The notes beneath the pieces are model-generated. The model searched no databases. It had not been told where the DNA came from and worked only from the letters and a program-made list of their open reading frames with translations. Shown piece after piece: positions 62,714-64,000 of a DNA stretch of 64,000 bases (positions within the stretch are counted from its first letter, which is position 1; every line of letters starts with the position of its first letter). Made by a program: the position numbers and the translations under genes. Where the stretch lies: the NCBI RefSeq assembly GCF_014137975.1, contig NZ_JACGWZ010000001.1, positions 620,001 through 684,000 on the forward strand. The letters are read 5' to 3'. The stretch comes from Halosaccharopolyspora lacisalsi (GTDB taxonomy: Bacteria > Actinomycetota > Actinomycetes > Mycobacteriales > Pseudonocardiaceae).

Positions 62714-64000
62714 GAGGTGCTCCCGCGCTGCTTGGTGCGGTCACCGGGACCACCACGCCTGCGACGATCGCCCTGCGGCTTGCCCCCCGGGGCGCCGTTC
62801 GAGCTGCCACCGGGCTTGCCGCCGGGGGCGCCACCGGGCTTGCCGCCCGGCTTGCCGCCAGGGGCGCTGCTGGGTTTGCCGCCCGGCTTGCCGCCGGAAC
62901 GCCGCGGAGTCGAGGGATTCGCCTTCGGTTCCGGCACGGCGACGCCGCTGGGTTCGCGCGCTCCCGTGACCCGGGCCAGCGCCTCACCGTGCGAGTTGAC
63001 CTTCGTGACGGTCGGTTCGACCCCGGCCTTGGTGGTCATCGTCCGGAACGCGGCGCGCTGGTCGTCGGTGACCAGGGTGACCACGGTCCCCGTGGCTCCG
63101 GCACGCGCCGTGCGGCCGGCGCGGTGCAGGTAGTCCTTGGGGTCGGCGGGCGGTTCGACGTGCACGACCAGGCTCACGTCGTCGACGTGGATACCGCGTG
63201 CGGCGATGTTGGTGGCCACCAGCGCCCGCGTGCTGCCCTCCCGGAACTCGTCGAGGATGCGCGTCCGCGCGTTCTGGGCCTTGCCGCCGTGCAGGGCACC
63301 GGCCCGCACTCCGACGGCGCGCAGCTTCTTGGTCAGCCGGTCGGCGTTGTGCTTGGTGCGCACGAACAGGATGGTGCGCCCGTCGCGGGCGGCGATCCGC
63401 GCGAGCACGTCGTGCTTGTCCTCGGCGCTCACGTTCAGCTGGTGGTGGTTCATCGTGTCCACGGTGGCCTCCGAGGGGGCCATGGAGTGCACGACGGGCT
63501 CGGACATGTACTCGCGGACGAGCCGGTCCACGTCGCGGTCCAGCGTCGCGGAGAACAGCAGTCGCTGACCGGCGGGGATCCGGTCGAGCAGCTCGCGGAT
63601 CTGCGGCAGGAAGCCCATGTCGGCCATCTGGTCGGCCTCGTCCAACGCGGTGCGCTCGATCTCGGAGAGCACGCAGGTTCCCTGCCGCGCGTGGTCGTTG
63701 AGACGGCCCGGCGTGGCCACCACGAGGTCGACACCGCGACGCAGCGTCTCGGCCTGCCGGGAGAACGACATGCCGCCGACGATCTCGCGCACGTGGAGGC
63801 CGAGCGCCTTGGCCATCGGCTTGAGGGAGTTCGTGACCTGGGTGGCGAGCTCGCGGGTCGGTACCATGACCAACCCGCGCGGGTGCTGCGGCTTGGAGCT
63901 GGAGCCGGACAGCGCGGTCAGCATCGGCAGCCCGAACGCGAGGGTCTTGCCCGATCCGGTTTGGGCGCGCCCCAGCACGTCGTGCCCGGACAGCGCGTCC
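62710..64000 (-). CDS. DEAD-box RNA helicase (5' end outside window)
   Basis: ATP-dependent RNA helicase core, cut by the window edge just before motif I. Motifs: AQTGSGKT, PTRELA, TPGR, DEAD (LDEADQMADMGF), SAT, RTKHNADRL, ARGIHVDD and HRAGRTARAG. The C-terminal tail is disordered and basic, with repeated GGKPGG and APGGKP units and an Arg/Gly-rich end, likely for RNA binding. Q motif and start codon are upstream of the visible part. Confidence 0.95.
   Translation of the reverse strand, partial: DALSGHDVLGRAQTGSGKTLAFGLPMLTALSGSSSKPQHPRGLVMVPTRELATQVTNSLKPMAKALGLHVREIVGGMSFSRQAETLRRGVDLVVATPGRLNDHARQGTCVLSEIERTALDEADQMADMGFLPQIRELLDRIPAGQRLLFSATLDRDVDRLVREYMSEPVVHSMAPSEATVDTMNHHQLNVSAEDKHDVLARIAARDGRTILFVRTKHNADRLTKKLRAVGVRAGALHGGKAQNARTRILDEFREGSTRALVATNIAARGIHVDDVSLVVHVEPPADPKDYLHRAGRTARAGATGTVVTLVTDDQRAAFRTMTTKAGVEPTVTKVNSHGEALARVTGAREPSGVAVPEPKANPSTPRRSGGKPGGKPSSAPGGKPGGKPGGAPGGKPGGSSNGAPGGKPQGDRRRRGGPGDRTKQRGSTS

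Overview
The window is about 64 kb of very GC-rich chromosomal DNA from a mycolata- or Pseudonocardiales-like actinomycete. This is inferred from mycothione reductase, an F420/PPOX-type oxidoreductase, frequent GTG starts, several leaderless genes, and a rip1-ispG-GNAT-PBP-PIN-map order that resembles the Mycobacterium tuberculosis Rv2869c-Rv2861c neighbourhood. I see no rRNA, tRNA, CRISPR array or replication origin.

Layout. 1-6.8 kb: a conserved housekeeping block (site-2 protease Rip1, cut by the window edge; IspG; GNAT; lipoprotein penicillin-binding protein; PIN protein; methionine aminopeptidase). 6.8-10.1 kb: membrane proteins and a minus-strand type VII-secretion-like cassette (YbaB, EspC-like, a frameshifted WXG-like effector, membrane protein). 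10.2-20.9 kb: cobQ, a FadR-type regulator divergent from an MFS exporter, gdhA, mtr, a PEBP protein, a KDPG-aldolase-like gene, and two trypsin-like secreted proteases flanking a LysE exporter. 21-22 kb: a decayed TnpB element. 22-26 kb: a 2H phosphoesterase, an XRE/ImmA-like/7-TM three-gene cassette, and an adenine/adenosine deaminase. 26.1-31.9 kb: a second type VII-like cassette carrying a 1504-residue RHS polymorphic toxin with a candidate immunity gene. 32.6-62.3 kb: a large but dispersed cobalamin gene set, interrupted by aminotransferase, peptide transporter, small membrane proteins and a decayed toxin-antitoxin pair. The window ends inside a DEAD-box helicase gene.

How the genes work together. 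Most of corrin-ring synthesis is encoded here: uroporphyrinogen methylation (cysG/cobA-like), cobIJ fusion, cobG, two cobM paralogues, cbiD, cobK, two cobL paralogues, cobH, cobB, cobalt insertion (cobN plus a ChlI/ChlD-like protein), cobO, cobQ and a NiCoT metal transporter. Three genes concerned with cobalt (the ChlI/ChlD-like gene, the NiCoT gene and cobN) each have a cobalamin riboswitch. The methyltransferase genes do not show one. The set mixes an aerobic-type CobG with an anaerobic-type CbiD, and no cobF is visible.

The most unusual signals are: a twin-hairpin RNA candidate with two identical 11-nt loops (35045-35126); a 32-bp perfect palindrome found identically at two intergenic sites, with its 16-bp core at two more; a paired set of type VII-like effector cassettes; a four-helix voltage-sensor-like protein with no pore loop; and a small leaderless ORF under a symmetrical operator-like site (42733-42884).
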